Assembly: GCA_963969595.1 (NCBI GenBank)
Contig: OZ018412.1
Location: 7,690,501 to 7,754,500, forward strand
DNA: 64,000 bases
From: Neckera pumila
Lineage: Eukaryota > Streptophyta > Bryopsida > Hypnales > Neckeraceae
Direction: 5' to 3'
The notes under the pieces are model-generated. The model was not told the DNA's origin. It ran no database searches and was given only the letters and a program-made list of their open reading frames with translations. Each line of letters starts with the position of its first letter. Positions within the stretch are counted from its first letter, which is position 1. The translations under genes and the position numbers were made by a program. Positions 11,296 through 24,200 of this stretch are shown one piece after another.

Positions 11296-12375
11296 ATTGG
11301 AACAAATTAAAGTAGGGTACTCTGGAGTATTTTTGGTCCCTTAGTCTGGCTCTAGTATAAACTTGCCCTCAATTTCACTTGGACGTGATTAATAGATGCC
11401 AACTCAATGATTGCCATTGCATTTGAATCGGACTCATGTTTATATATGTACAATGGGGTCTAATTCATTTACAAACTGTTTGTTGTACCATTTAGAGATT
11501 TTTTGCATAATATAGAATAGTATTGGCATATTTTATTTTATACGATTAACATTCAATTTTTATGCAATCACAATCAAGTATACTAAATTTTTTGTTTCAA
11601 AAAAACTAAACTCCATTTTTGGTGAATTTTTTCATTTAATTTTCTTGTTTTTACATAATAATTCATTGAAAAACATTGGTATTGAATTTTTTTTAATTTG
11701 GTTGTAGAAATATGTAGGAAACATTCATCCATCCATCTTTCTTTCAACAAGCATCTTCAAAAATGATTCATAATTTCCTCTATAGAGATTTCAATGTTAA
11801 GGTAATAATGTTCTAATTCTTGAAAATAGATAGCTTTTTATTGTAATTTGATTTGGGCAAGTAATTGTACCATCATGCTAAAATGTACAAAATTAATTAC
11901 AATGAGAGGGTCAAAGAGCAAAATCTAGCTAAAATATAGGGATATCTTTTTTACAAAGTTTGGTCATATAGTACCTCACATTGAACTCTTCCTAAAGGGA
12001 ATTGAGAAATTTTTTAGAAATGCTTATTTAAAGGAAGATGTGCATATCGATGTTCCCTACATATCTTCACAATTAAATAAAAAAAATTCATCACCAACTA
12101 TTGTCATTCATATACAACCATAAAAATTGATTTTAACAATTCACCATAAAGGGGGCTTTTAAAAAAAAATTGAAACTTGGTATACTTGATTCAGACTTCA
12201 TAAGAATTGAATATGATTATGCATAGTATTAAAAATCCCATTTTTTTTAATACTATGCAAAAAGATTATGAATGCAAAAAAGGCAGTTAGTAGACTCACA
12301 ATCATCTCAAGAGGCAAAAATATGGTTATGATGAAACTTGTTAGTATTTTGAGACAAATTCTATGACCATGGTAG
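11296..12375. repeat. Diverged dispersed repeats, no gene
   Basis: About 11485-11740 (GTACCATTTAGAGATTTTTTGC, then CATTTAATTTTCTTG and TTGAAAAACATTG) recurs at about 60475-60725. About 11895-12070 (ATATAGGGATATCT, ACAAAGTTTGGTC, CCTCACATTGAACTCTTC) recurs at about 17610-17770. The copies are too diverged to define ends. No open frame resembles a protein. Confidence 0.5.
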
Positions 12376-13150
12376 TTAACCCCTAAAGACCCAAGGCCTT
12401 TTTTTTGCCAAAAAACACCCAAAATTGCCGTTTTTATAGCAAAGAGAAAAAAAATTGAAAAATGTTCTTTTTGCACATCTAACCATAGAATCTTACACCT
12501 AAAAGGTATGAGAATATGTGGAAAAAATTTCAGAATTTTTGACCGCATAGATTGCAAGATATTTGCGCTTAAAGTGAAAAAAACAAGTTTTTCAGCACAT
12601 TTGTGGGACTAGATTTTATGACTTTGAACATTTTTTACTTAAGTATTTTGCACTACAAAGTTTTGAGCTTTAAATTTATATAGTAGAGAATTGAGTTGAG
12701 AATTTAGGAAAAAAAAATCATCAAAAAAAACTTAATTTTATTATTAAAAAAGTTGTTAAATAGAAGTAGGTACAAGATACAAGGAAAATCTAAAATATTA
12801 ATATCTTTTATATAGAATTAAAAAGCACTAATTCCAATGGTGAGATTGTTCTAGAAAAAAAACTAAACCTTGGGGACCCTTTTTTTTTGAAAAATTGTAA
12901 AAATTGCATTCAAAAATAAATCCTACAAATTATTTTTTTTAGGAAGATGCTCTAAGTGTCAGAAAAACAAGATTGTTCATAACTTTCTCATAAAAAATCC
13001 AAATGAAATGAAAAGACTTTAGATAGACAAAAATATAATCTATAAGAAAAAAAATTTAAAATTAAAATTAAAATTAAATTTTTTTTTGTTGTCCCCCATT
13101 CCATGTTTTGAGCTTATTTGGGCATAACTTTTTTTTCAGGGTACTGATTG
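12376..13150 (+). mobile_element. TTAA-bordered TIR element, long type P1 (left end intact)
   Basis: It starts TTAACCCCTAAAGACC at 12376. The body shares GCCAAAAAACACCCAAAATT, a CCATAGAATCTT stretch, GTGGAAAAAATTTCAGAA, GACCGCATAGATTGCAAGAT and AATTCCAATGGTGAGATTGTT with copies near 35700-37177, 37259 and 57879. The right terminus is not recognisable, so the 3' limit is approximate. No transposase is encoded. This copy serves as the unoccupied-site comparison for the nested insertion at 36449. Confidence 0.6.
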
Positions 13151-13717
13151 AAAAAAAAATTATATTCCCACGAAGCTTAGCAATTTTTCTATCTTCCAAA
13201 AATTCTACTCCTAATGTGTAGAACTTTAGCAATTTGTTTGCTCATTTTTCTTGAGATTGGATAGAATGTAGCCATAGGATCTTGCAATTCACATTAAGAG
13301 TGATTACCTCAAAAAAATTTATGTTATTTGATTGCACAATTTAGTAGATATTTAAGTTTGAAGCTTTATTTGGGTCAATGGCAAACCAAGGTAGGGTAGT
13401 GCAGTTTGAAGGAGCATATTTTAATGATAATATTTTAAAATGACCACCTTTTTTGCTCAATGAAAGACAAGAGAGTTGAAGATGTTCATCTAAAATTTAT
13501 AACATATATTTTGGTCATTTTGTAATTTTTGGAAGAGCTTGCAATGTATAGTGGTTATTGAAATGAAAATAGTAATTGTAAGAAAAACAAGAATGGCACA
13601 CTTGTCTTCTTATTGAGCTCCTTGAATCTGCCTTTTTTGAGGTGGACAACAATCACATTGGTTAGATAATTTTTCAATCCGTGCCCAAATTAAAACTAGA
13701 GAAATGAGCTTTAAACT

Positions 13718-13934
13718 CACTATAAGAAACCCGCGTTTTAGATGACAAGCACTGATTTTTCTTGACGGATTTTCGTAGACGTCCAATGCAACAAATCCAT
13801 GTTTTAATGTCAATATTGATGTTACATTGGCCTTTTTTATTGACAAAAAACATATGTTTGTTGCATTGGAAGCCTATTAAAATCCGTCAAGAAAAATCAA
13901 GGCTCGTCACTTAAAACACGGTTTTCTTATAGTG
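13718..13934. mobile_element. CACTA-type foldback element, nearly full palindrome, 217 bp
   Basis: Ends are CACTATAAGAAA and TTTCTTATAGTG, flanked on both sides by ACT (13715-13717 and 13935-13937), a 3 bp duplication as expected for CACTA/EnSpm elements. The inverted repeats continue inward for most of the length: GATTTTTCTTGACGGATTTT pairs with AAAATCCGTCAAGAAAAATC, and CCAATGCAACAAA with TTTGTTGCATTGG. Only a short loop remains. It has no coding capacity and is a non-autonomous, MITE-like derivative. Confidence 0.88.
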
Positions 13935-14598
13935 ACTACACTATACCATTGAACTTTAAAAATTCTTCAAGGCACAGTTTAACTCAAAATTTGTTGAAAC
14001 TATTGCTATAGGATTTCTAACACGGTTTATTTTCTAAAAATATTTTTTATTGAAAAAACAACTCAAAACAAGAGGCAACAACTTAAAAAATAGTCACTCA
14101 GGTCATTAGAGGTTAATCCAATATCTTTGATGCAAGCTTTCATCATGTTGATAGTATGCATTGGTGTACCATCCAACATAAATATCAATTGCTTATGGTT
14201 AGCATAGTTGTAAAAGTTAGGCAATAATCCTTTTTTACACACAATGTCTAGAAAGTCCATAGTAGTGCATTGTGTAGAAGGAATTAAGATTAAATAACAC
14301 ACATTGCTTGCAATGAAGCACCCCTTATCATAATTGACATCCTACCAAACTTGAATATTGGTACTAAATATTGTGAGTTAAATTTATCTAAACTAGTCTG
14401 CCATACTCAAATTTAACGTGAATTTTGTCCAGTTTCAAATGATGAATCATAGCTCCAAATACGTGAAATAATCAACCTTCACTGTCATACAATCCAATTT
14501 TTAAGCTCTTGCACAAAGGCTAACTTTTGTTCTTTGTGCCTCTAGTTCCAAAAAGGATTCTTCTTTGCAATTTGAATGCCAAATTCTAACTTGTGTAT

Positions 14599-14822
14599 AC
14601 TATAAGAAACCACAATTTTTTATGTCTAAAGGAACGTATTTTAAATGACGTCGAAGATAACAACCCTTGTTTTTATATCAGCAATGATGTCCAACCATGT
14701 TTTAGGATACTTCATTGCTGATATAAAATTAGGGATTGTTACAATTGACGTCACCTAAAATCCGTTCCCTTAGACATTGGTTGTTATACTCAACATCATC
14801 TAAAACACAATTTTCTTATAGT
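14599..14822. mobile_element. Second CACTA-like palindromic element, 224 bp
   Basis: Ends read ACTATAAGAAACCACAATTT and (in reverse) ACTATAAGAAAATTGTG. The leading C of CACTA is changed to T at one end and the matching base to A at the other. Inner arms pair: AAATGACGTC with GACGTCACCT, and TTTTATATCAGCAATGA with TCATTGCTGATATAAAA. The same design as the element at 13718 suggests the same family at an older age. I see no clear target-site duplication. Confidence 0.7.
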
Positions 14823-15013
14823 AAGAGTTGACGCTCACTAAAATTGTAACAGATACATTGAATGCAAGACAAGGCAAAACGAGTTTTAGATAACAAGACT
14901 TGATATTAGAGTTCAAGAAGTATAAGGCAAGAGCTAGAGTCAAGACCTAAGATCAAGAGAAGTGTTGTTGAGACTAGAAACTACCTCAGCCTTGATTCCT
15001 ATATATATACCAG

Positions 15014-16243
15014 CACTATAAGAAAATTGATTTTTTTTGGATGTCTGCAAAAATGCAAGACGGCGTCAATTTTGACACACATGACAAGCATCAGTGTAGA
15101 TGTCTCCTAAAATGCGTTATAATTGACAAGCAAAAATTGTAGCTGAAAAAATTGTAGTAAAAAAACATGCCGGATTTTTTTGGACATCATTCATGATATG
15201 TTCTTTGAAGGTTCCCATGGTGCACCATTTGACGAACAGCTCAACTCCACGTAAGCGCCACGTAGACGGGCAGTGCTATGTAGAAAAAAATTTCATCATA
15301 TTCGTTGTTGACGTAGTCTATGACATGTATTCAGGAAAAAGTGACGTAGACCCATCAATATCTTATGTGGCATGCCTTGTTAGTACACTTTCATGTTTTA
15401 AAAAAATTTAATATTGTTTTAGAAACATCAATTTAGATATTTTTTGAAACATTTATTGTTGCATATCGTTCCCCTAGGACAAGGTCAATAGAAAAAAATT
15501 ATTTAAAAAATAAAAAAACAAAATGCACAAGCAAAATTGTTGAATTAAAAAAGAACTAAAGAAAACTTACCATCTACCATCACAAAGAAATTTGATGGCA
15601 AAATGAAGGAATTCATTCATTGAAAATTATTGAAAATGAAGGGTAGAGAGGTTCTATTTATATTGTTTGTCCGTCCATGGTGAGACAAAAGCTATGGGAT
15701 AATTAGAATATGGGAACTTGATCGTTGTAAGTCGACATTGTTTCAAACATATAGATGTTGTTTCAGACATTTGGATCATGTTGCTTCACATATCCCACAT
15801 GGATTGTTTCACTTCCTAGCACCCCACTTGGATAAAGATCATCTCTTTTCATCCATATTGCACATCCATCTATTTTCCCTTTTTATCAAATCATGCCATG
15901 TCGCTACCCTTTTTCTAAATTTTTCTCATATAGTCAACATTTTATCATAGATTGTAGTTATCTTTACTAACTTATCCATAGTAAAAATCAATTTATTTGT
16001 TGACTTGGCAAGGTGTGTTTTATTGGACATCCCAAAAAACATCAGTATGTCTTCAATCATGTCAAATAGAACATTAGCATTAATGATAACATCAACTTGG
16101 ATTTACAATAAGAAGCCAAGGTTCTCCACAACGTCTACAAAAATTTACCTCATCAAGCTAGATGTCCTTTGACATCTTCATGTTTTAACAGACATTGCAC
16201 GTTAGTGGTAAAACACAGCCAAAAACGTGGATATCTTATAGTG
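15014..16243. mobile_element. Candidate longer non-autonomous CACTA element
   Basis: CACTATAAGAAAATTG at 15014 faces TATCTTATAGTG ending at 16243. Flanking triplets are CAG and CAA, a near match. TGTC/GACATC-like subterminal motifs recur near both ends, as is usual for CACTA elements. The terminal match beyond CACTATAAGA is weak, so the pairing of these two ends is uncertain. Internal open frames are short and resemble nothing I know. Confidence 0.45.
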
Positions 16244-17949
16244 CAACTAGGAGGGTTTTCCAGAAGCTTTTGCTACTTGGGAAACTTCTTAAGAAACTTT
16301 TTAGGAAACTTAAACTACGGGGAAGCTTTTCAAGAAGCTTTCTTTAACTTTATTAGATTATCCATCGTGAGTTTGTTCGTCTTCCTCATTAATTTTTTTT
16401 AGCTTCGCGTGGATTGAACATGTGGTGATTCCTGACAATCTTATATTTGAGAATGCTTTTATCACACTCTTGTAGACCATTTTTTTTTGCAATCTACATT
16501 GAATCTTACTCTTGATATCTCTTCAGAATTAAAGAAATGATCTTCTTTGATTAGCTAATTACATTTGAAATTTGGCTCAATCATGATCCAAATGTGCTCA
16601 TTCCTACAATATTACCGTGCTCTTCTAACATTAAGAAGTAACCTACAATGGTGCTAGTCAACATGAATCATAATCACATTGCTATATGACTCATGCAACA
16701 ACTATGAGCTAGTATGTCAACAACTACAGTATAATAAAAAATCAAAATTTGTGGCAAAAATATGTAGTTATGTGTAACAATTTCAACTAAAAAATCAATA
16801 CAATTACTTGTATTCATCACATTGCAACTAAATTCAATGAGTTGTATATTCACAAAGCTCCCCATTCACAATCATTGCTTCAATGCTTCAGAAGCTTCAA
16901 TTACCATCAACTACTAAACAAGCTTTGCACACATGTAGTTTCTATTCTGGAAGTTGGTGGTTCATCAATGCATTTCTAAATATGTGGAAGTTTTGTTCCA
17001 AAATATCATATATAAATTATTTGACTAATTTGAGTTACATGCGCAATTGTCTTCACACATATATAAATGGTGCATTGGACTATTGGAGTTAGATTTTGTT
17101 ATTTGACCTTCACACAGTTACACTATAACTATTTGGTATTGAAACGCGGCAAATGGAATCAGACTCATGAAACTCACTCACACCATGATCCAAATGAAGC
17201 ACAACAAAGGAACCCAACTCATGAAACACCAATCAAACATAAAATGGAATTCATAAATATATTAATGATAGTCTTTAATATAGAAACTACTGGAATCCTG
17301 CTTCCAATCATCTAAGTCTCTCTACTACTCTATTCCTGATCTCCTAGGTCCTCTTTCCCCCCCGAGATCCACCTAATCCTTGATCATCACCCGCCTCTTA
17401 TCCTCCCTATCTTGGCAAACTAGTAACCTGACCACAAAGCTCTCGAACCGCCTGATATGCCAAGAATGTCTAACAACTTGACAGGTTCTCACCAGATGGA
17501 CGGCTTGGAGAATGCAGGCCAGCACGAAGAAGGATGAAAACTTGAGGTTGATGCCAAAATTCATCGTATCAGTACATTTGAGCATGATAGTACAATTACT
17601 TTGCCAAAATCTAGTTACAATATAGAGATATCTATTTTACAAAGTTTGGTCCAATGACACCTCACATTGAACTCTTCATAGAGCAAATTTTGGAACTTTT
17701 TTTAGAGATGCTTGCTGAAAAGATTGGCATAAGGATGTTTCCTTCACGTCTATGCAATCAATTTTAAAAATGAAAATAGATGCAATTTCTCTTTATCTTT
17801 CAAGGAAAATTATTTATTACAATTAAAAAATTGTTTTCAAATGTTTAACTCTTGTAAAAATCCCGATCCCTACTTCAAAAGACAATTTATGAATGCTCCA
17901 CCTTTATAAAAAAAATCAAAATTGCGATGTACTAATGGTCTCATTTTTA
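16244..17949. other. AT-rich spacer, no gene
   Basis: Nothing gene-like is visible on either strand. About 17610-17770 is a diverged copy of the repeat at 11895-12070. Short CCTCTTATCCTCCC-type GC-richer sequence near 17385-17560 has no recognisable protein similarity. Confidence 0.4.
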
Positions 17950-17951
17950 TA

Positions 17952-18395
17952 CTCCCTCTATCTCAAAATAACATTGATGTTTCCTTAATAAACATTAGAA
18001 AAAAAAAGCAGCCCTTTGGAGGGCTGATCCAGATTGACATGGCCAAACTATTTCAAGCTTGGCCTGCAATTTTGAAGTGGCTGCTGGTGAGCAGTCAACT
18101 TAGCTGACTGCTCGCCGAAATAGTTAGCTTTCATACTGTTTTTTTTTTAATTTTTTAATTTTTTTCTTAAGATTTAAAATATATATATAACTAATTTTTT
18201 ACTCATGAATTTCAGTTCCTGTGCCACTGTCACAACAGAATCTACTACGCGGAAATAGGGCAAAAAACAAATTTTCAGCCCTAAAAAACACTATTTCAGG
18301 GTCTTTTGGAGGATTGAAGGAATAGTCCTATGGAGGCCTGAAATTTTCTCTACTATTACAAAGGAAACACCAATATTATTTTGAAACAAAAGGAG
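17952..18395. mobile_element. Stowaway-like (Tc1/mariner) MITE, 444 bp
   Basis: TA duplications at 17950-17951 and 18396-18397 flank ends CTCCCTCTATCTCAAAATAA and (in reverse) CTCCTTTTGTTTCAAAATAA. Inner inverted matches follow, such as TTGATGTTTCCTT against AAGGAAACACCAA. The CTCCCTC start and TA target are the hallmarks of Stowaway elements. The internal part has a second inverted feature (GCAGCCCTTTGGAGG near 18009 and CTTTTGGAGGATT near 18303) but no coding capacity. Confidence 0.82.
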
Positions 18396-18397
18396 TA

Positions 18398-21230
18398 TAT
18401 TTTTTTAGTGACATATGTACCCACGCAAGACATTTTAATATAGAACCTCTTTGTGCTTTACACTATACGAATACATGACACACATACATGACATATTTTT
18501 TAAATACACTTTATGCATTGCACTTTGCATGATACACAATAAATGCTGCACTGGCCATATTCTACTTGATACTAGCTATTGCACTAGGAGAATATGGTCC
18601 GTGTAGAATTGTAAACTTAGATTTAAAATCCACATTAATTCTTATTCATCATACAGTAACAAATTAGACCTAGTGTAGGTTTTAGAGTTGTATATACACA
18701 TGCCATGTTTCTTGTGGTGTTGGGATGGGTTAATCAATAATGTATTTCTATTAATACTTGCATTGTGTTTGGTCTAAACGGACAATTTGTACATATTTAT
18801 CAATTTGCATATCTAACTTTATATATGTCAATTTGTTTGTACAACCAATATGATGAAGGAAAGTTTAATTCTTTAATTCAATAGAATTGTCCTATAAATA
18901 GATGGTAGTCCCTAAATATAATTTTGTAAAGTAGTAAAAGGAAAATGGTTCCAAGATTAGCCAACACTAGGGGAAATAAGGGTCACTTTGACTAGGAAAA
19001 TGACTACATGCAAGAGGAGCCATCCAATAGTCAAATTTGCCATGTGGATCTTTTGTAGATCATTTTGCTAAGCAACGTAGCCCATGTTTCTACTAGTGTA
19101 AGCGGCTTTAATTTGAGGGGAGGAGGACCATTCCATTTTGAGCAACAAATTATATAAAAAAAAACTTAGTAAAGAGCCTTAAAAAACGGCACCAAGGCTA
19201 AGGTAGTAAGGGGCAATGAACTATTGAATAACAAAAGAACTAGTAGTAGACAACAAGGAAGGTAAACAAGACCAATAGAATCAACCAAAGGGCTATGGAG
19301 TATATATCTACCAAATTGCCAAACAATCTATTGGTCAAGCCTAAGAGCCTCCTATCTAAAGGAAATTTAGAATTGTCTTATAAGTGTCACTCATAATTTT
19401 ATATACATTTTAACTTTCACCTTTTCAAAAATATCATATGCGTAGGTCAATTTCGGCACCTTGTTGCCGAAATAGTTTTTGTAGTTCAACAATTTGGCAG
19501 CTTGATTTGGATTTCTTGGCTTTTAGCACTTTGTTTCTTCAATTTTAAGACACCCCTAATTTTGGATTGATTTTTTCTATTTGTGCATAAATGTGTTCCT
19601 TTTTGTACGGTGATATCATTTGATAATTCAATAGAGTTTAATCTATGTATCTAAATTATTTGGAATGTTGAAAATTCAAATTGTTAATCAAATTAAATAT
19701 TGCATGTGTATGACAAGATATATAGAGATTAGAAGATGAAAAAATAGACTAGTTGAAAAATGATTTTGCAATAAAATATTGTATAGGTAGGTGAATATTT
19801 TTTTTTATGATCCATCTGATGACAATAGGCACTTAATATCTTCAAAAAATTATAAGGTGTTTGTATATTTTGCACATTCAAAATCTTCATCATTTACACA
19901 AGAATAAGAGATCCTATTTGCACCACTATATACCAATAGTCAGCATTTCAAATTTTCAAATGAATTTATTAATACAATGTAGCACAAATATATTCTCTTG
20001 CCATGCTTTCCTCCACCAACACCCTAAAAAAAATGAATAGATGAAAAATGTTAAAACTTTTTCTCACTATACAGTTTCAAATTTTGTTTATTGTTTTTAT
20101 TTTAAACTATTGTGATATTGGGTGCATTCATACTAAGTTTGAAAAAAAGGTATTGAATTCTTTTAATCTTGAGGGGTTAAGAGGAATTTAAAATATATCT
20201 AATATAAAGATAAATCTTCTTTGAAAATATTTGAAATTTTATTCATACAAAAGGAAAAAACATAATCTCCAAACTAAAGATGATCAAAGAACAAAAAGAT
20301 TCCACCCTCCTATTGGAATTAAATTAATTATTCTTCCTATCTCCTTTCATTATCTAATTCTTTTGAAGGTTATAATCCCATGTCTTTCCATCATGGTACA
20401 TAATATAACCTTCAAGAGTTTAAGGCATATACTACTGACCATATTAAGTGCTACACTAGACTAGGGTTAAAATTTGCCCCTTTTGGTGCAAATAGTTATG
20501 TTGATTTTGAAATATTAACCTTTTGAATACACCTATTTTGTCTCTTTGAAAATTCATCATTTATTCATACATTGTCCAAAAACACATGCAAAGAGAATTT
20601 TGATTTTTCTTTGACTTCTCAAAAGATTAAATATAGATTTTGATTGCTTAATAATGTGAACCATGCTCAAATGCTTATCCAAAAAGTTTTAGGTGCAATT
20701 ACCTTATGGAATGACAATGTCATGTCAAACAATGACATTGAGTATTTGTAAAATGTTTGATAATAATTTTTGGCATGGTATTCAGAAGAACCACCAAAAA
20801 GTAATTCATTTCCTTCCTTACTAAATGTATGGTCCAAATGATAATTTTTTGGGATAAGAGTCTGTGTTAGCAAGGTCATTTGTACACCACCGTGTTGCGA
20901 CTCCATCTGTTCATCATTTCTAGGGCAACATGAAGTGCACCATAGGAATGCAAACTGTGCATAACATTAATAACAGGTCTAAAGTTCAATCCTTTCATTC
21001 ACTGCGGCTGCCACAATACAATGCAGAACCACTAGCTGCAAAATAAATTATGTACAACATGAAATCTCCTATACAAACTATATTCCTACCATTTGAAAGC
21101 TGCATTTCCAACGCAACGCCGTGCAAGTAAATTGCAAACACCATGAGGTGATTGGAAAAACGGGATAGGGAGGCTAATCGATTCTCAATGGAAAAGATAC
21201 AAAACTGAAGCTAAGCGCCCGATGGGTGTC
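18398..21230. other. AT-rich spacer and PDR 3' flank
   Basis: No gene is recognised. A diverged R1 copy lies at about 20527-20690 (CACCTATTTTGTC, TTTGAAAATTCATC-TTATTCA, AACCATGCTCAAATGCTTA). The last 200-250 bases before 21231 probably include the 3' untranslated region of the PDR transporter, read leftward. I see no unambiguous polyadenylation signal. Confidence 0.4.
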
Positions 21231-24200
21231 TCAACGACTTTGGAAGTTGAGGAACTTGATACCAAGAATGAAAATGACGGCAAAGAAGACAGCCCAGCCA
21301 GCCAGCCCCAAGGCGGTCCACTTGAGGAAGCTCTTCTCCACTCCAAATGAAACATTGATGTAGTCCTGCACAGTAACTGGTGGTCCCGTGGTCCCAGAAA
21401 TTGAAATAAAAGTTGTCACATCGCCCAGTTGCGAGTTCACCAGCCCATTGACGATCCAGGAAACAGGGCAAATCCAGTAGTACCAAATCCACCATGGAGG
21501 AATCAACTACAACACCCACGGTCATGTGTGCACTGTTAGAAATACCCCACATACTCCAACCAAGAAATAAAATTGAAAATTTAACCTCTTAGCCAAATGA
21601 GTGGCGATAGTTCCACAGGAACTTTTTTTATAAGTCTTTGAAAGCTTTCGAACTTTGTTATGAGGCTATAAATGATTTCAGAGTCAACTTTTAATAGCCA
21701 CTGGTTATCATAAAATGCAGTAACTGATTTTAGTTTGCATCCATAATACCACTACCTGATGACATGACACAACTAGAAACCAGGTTGCCTTTTCTCTATT
21801 CTTGAACTGCATGGACTACAAAAAATTAAAGAAAAACAAGCATAAGGTTGGGGTGGTGGACATACTGGTTTGGCTATCATAAACCCGGCGAAAAGGTTGA
21901 AGAGCGAGTAGAAGAAGGAGGCGCAGATTGTGGCAACAGTTGCATTTGGAGTCAGAGCCACCATCATCATGCCGTAATATGTGAACATAATGACACCGAA
22001 GTAGTTGATATAGAAATACCAGAAGAACTTGGCCGCAGTCCATTCAAATCCAACCATAGCGTAAGTGAGGGTGCAATACATGATCACTTGCACCAGCACG
22101 TACGGTACTTCCACCAGAACCTGATCGATCACCCCAACCAAGAATTTCATCAGCCAGAAATCCAAAAAAAGCAAAAGTTCATTAAGCCATGACTGTTTTA
22201 ATGGCATTGCATTTGAGAGTCTAATTTAGACCCCTGAATTAGAATTTACACCCAGGTTGAGTGATCGAGCTTGCCTGTGCCAGGGCATATGGAATGGGCG
22301 AGTACATTCCTGCTGCTTTTTCTCGGTAGAACACAGTGCGTTCAATACTAATAACAGGTTGCACAACACCGCAGTTGTTGAAGCATAAGAAAACAGTGGA
22401 CCCATACAGTGCACCCAATAGCTTTAATAAGTCCGTTGAGCTTTCCCTGCAAAAACAAAGTAACACGAATTAATTAACAACTCATGTACAGTCTTTGACT
22501 TGTCCAAGATCCAATGTGACGGAAGAGACATACAAAATAGGCCTCCAACCGCAACACTCTAAAAAACTTCAGAGGTTTCTTTCTGTAATCTTTCTGTGAC
22601 ACCTCACAAAACAATGAAACATCCATTCCTGAGATCTATCGAAGTGTTAGTTATGCCTCACTAGCAGGTTCTTTGTTTAATGTTTCTATAATGTCAATAA
22701 CTGGTTGATATAATGCTATGCCGAAAGATTCTTGTTCCTTCTTTACCTGTTTGTTCCGATTTGCCAAAACAGGCTGCCAAAGATTAAGGCGAGCGCAAGG
22801 GTGAAGATGTAACGGACGTAGTTGTAATCGGGACTCCGCCAATACGTGATGTACTGCTTCCAAGAAATAGTGATCAGTTGGTTGTACGTATTTTGGGAAT
22901 ATTGCGTTGGGAAGTACAAATCTTCAGAGCCAGGTCTGGGCGTTTTTAGCTCTTCCACTAGTTGCTTGTTTTGCCTGCCAGGCAATGCAATGGATCAGCT
23001 TTAAAGAAGAGTAGCAAATAATCCGAAAAGAAGTTGTACTAAGGACTCAACAATCTTCGAAAAGCGGAGGCTTGAGAAGGTTATTGGACATATTAATGCC
23101 AAGTAATCTGATGAATACTGAACATAGATCTACATGTATATGTATCTTTTAATTGATCAAAGGGCTCAGACATTGCGTGGAAGGGTTACTTATCTTCCTG
23201 TGACACAACTGCCATTGACATTATGGCATCCAAACTCTAACAACCGTTGCATACATGCCGAAAAAGAGCTGCTGAATAAGTTTGGTAAAATTTAGTGGTC
23301 TTACCGGTAAAGGTTTGATCTCAAATAAAGATCAGCAAAGTCAACTCCAAGTTGGTTCTCAACGCTGGTGCTGGTGACTTCCAACATCCATGTAGCTGGG
23401 TTGTACCCATCCTTGATTTTTGCAACACCAGGAAGAGCCTGCACAACACACAATACAAAAAATTTTAGGAAATACATACAGCAACGACAACGAAGATAAA
23501 ACCTGATGCAATCCCATTGCAACTAGAAACTCTCCCAAATTCTCCGAGACTCTTCCCTCCCATATCAATTGTAGGATCTGGGTAGATGATTGCAAGAAAC
23601 AGTTGCCGATATTGTTGCGTTTTACAGTATTCATGACTTTTTTTTTCTTGGAGTACTTTAAAATTAGAAAAATAATTTTTAAACAATTTTAAAGATATGG
23701 TCAATGTATACACCTATAAGATGAAGGTAACCACCAAAGGAAAATCATAGAAAAATTCTCTAAGTAGGAGAACTAGAAAAGTGTCAAATCTCAAGAAAAT
23801 ACATATTTTGATGTTTTAATTAGTAGAAAATAGGAAAAAAAATTAAATACAGGAAATAGAAATTGTCCATTTGCAACAACTTTATGGAGATGGTCATTCA
23901 ACAAGAAAAAAATTAATAATTTCTTACATGTTTCAAAAGGTTAGTAGAAAGAGGCTCACATATGATTAACTAATTTTTGAAGTCCTTTCAATAGTAGCTA
24001 AAAGTATACTAGAAGACCATCCCCTCCAAATTTCACCTCCAAAAATTTGATGCTTCGGGTACTACTTTGCTAAAACATAAAAACCAAAATTGACAAGTGT
24101 GACATAAAACTAGGGGCTATTTTGGGATAGTAAAACAATTTTTAAAAATTCCAAAAAATTAGACAAGGCATATAACAGTTATGAATACTTTGCTATGAAT

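Noticed and set aside
22232..22275. Alternative GT donor (CTGG|GTGTAAAT) extending PDR exon 18
   Set aside because: It would add residues absent from the family and break the junction to [11 protein letters not shown]; the GC donor at 22274 fits exactly.
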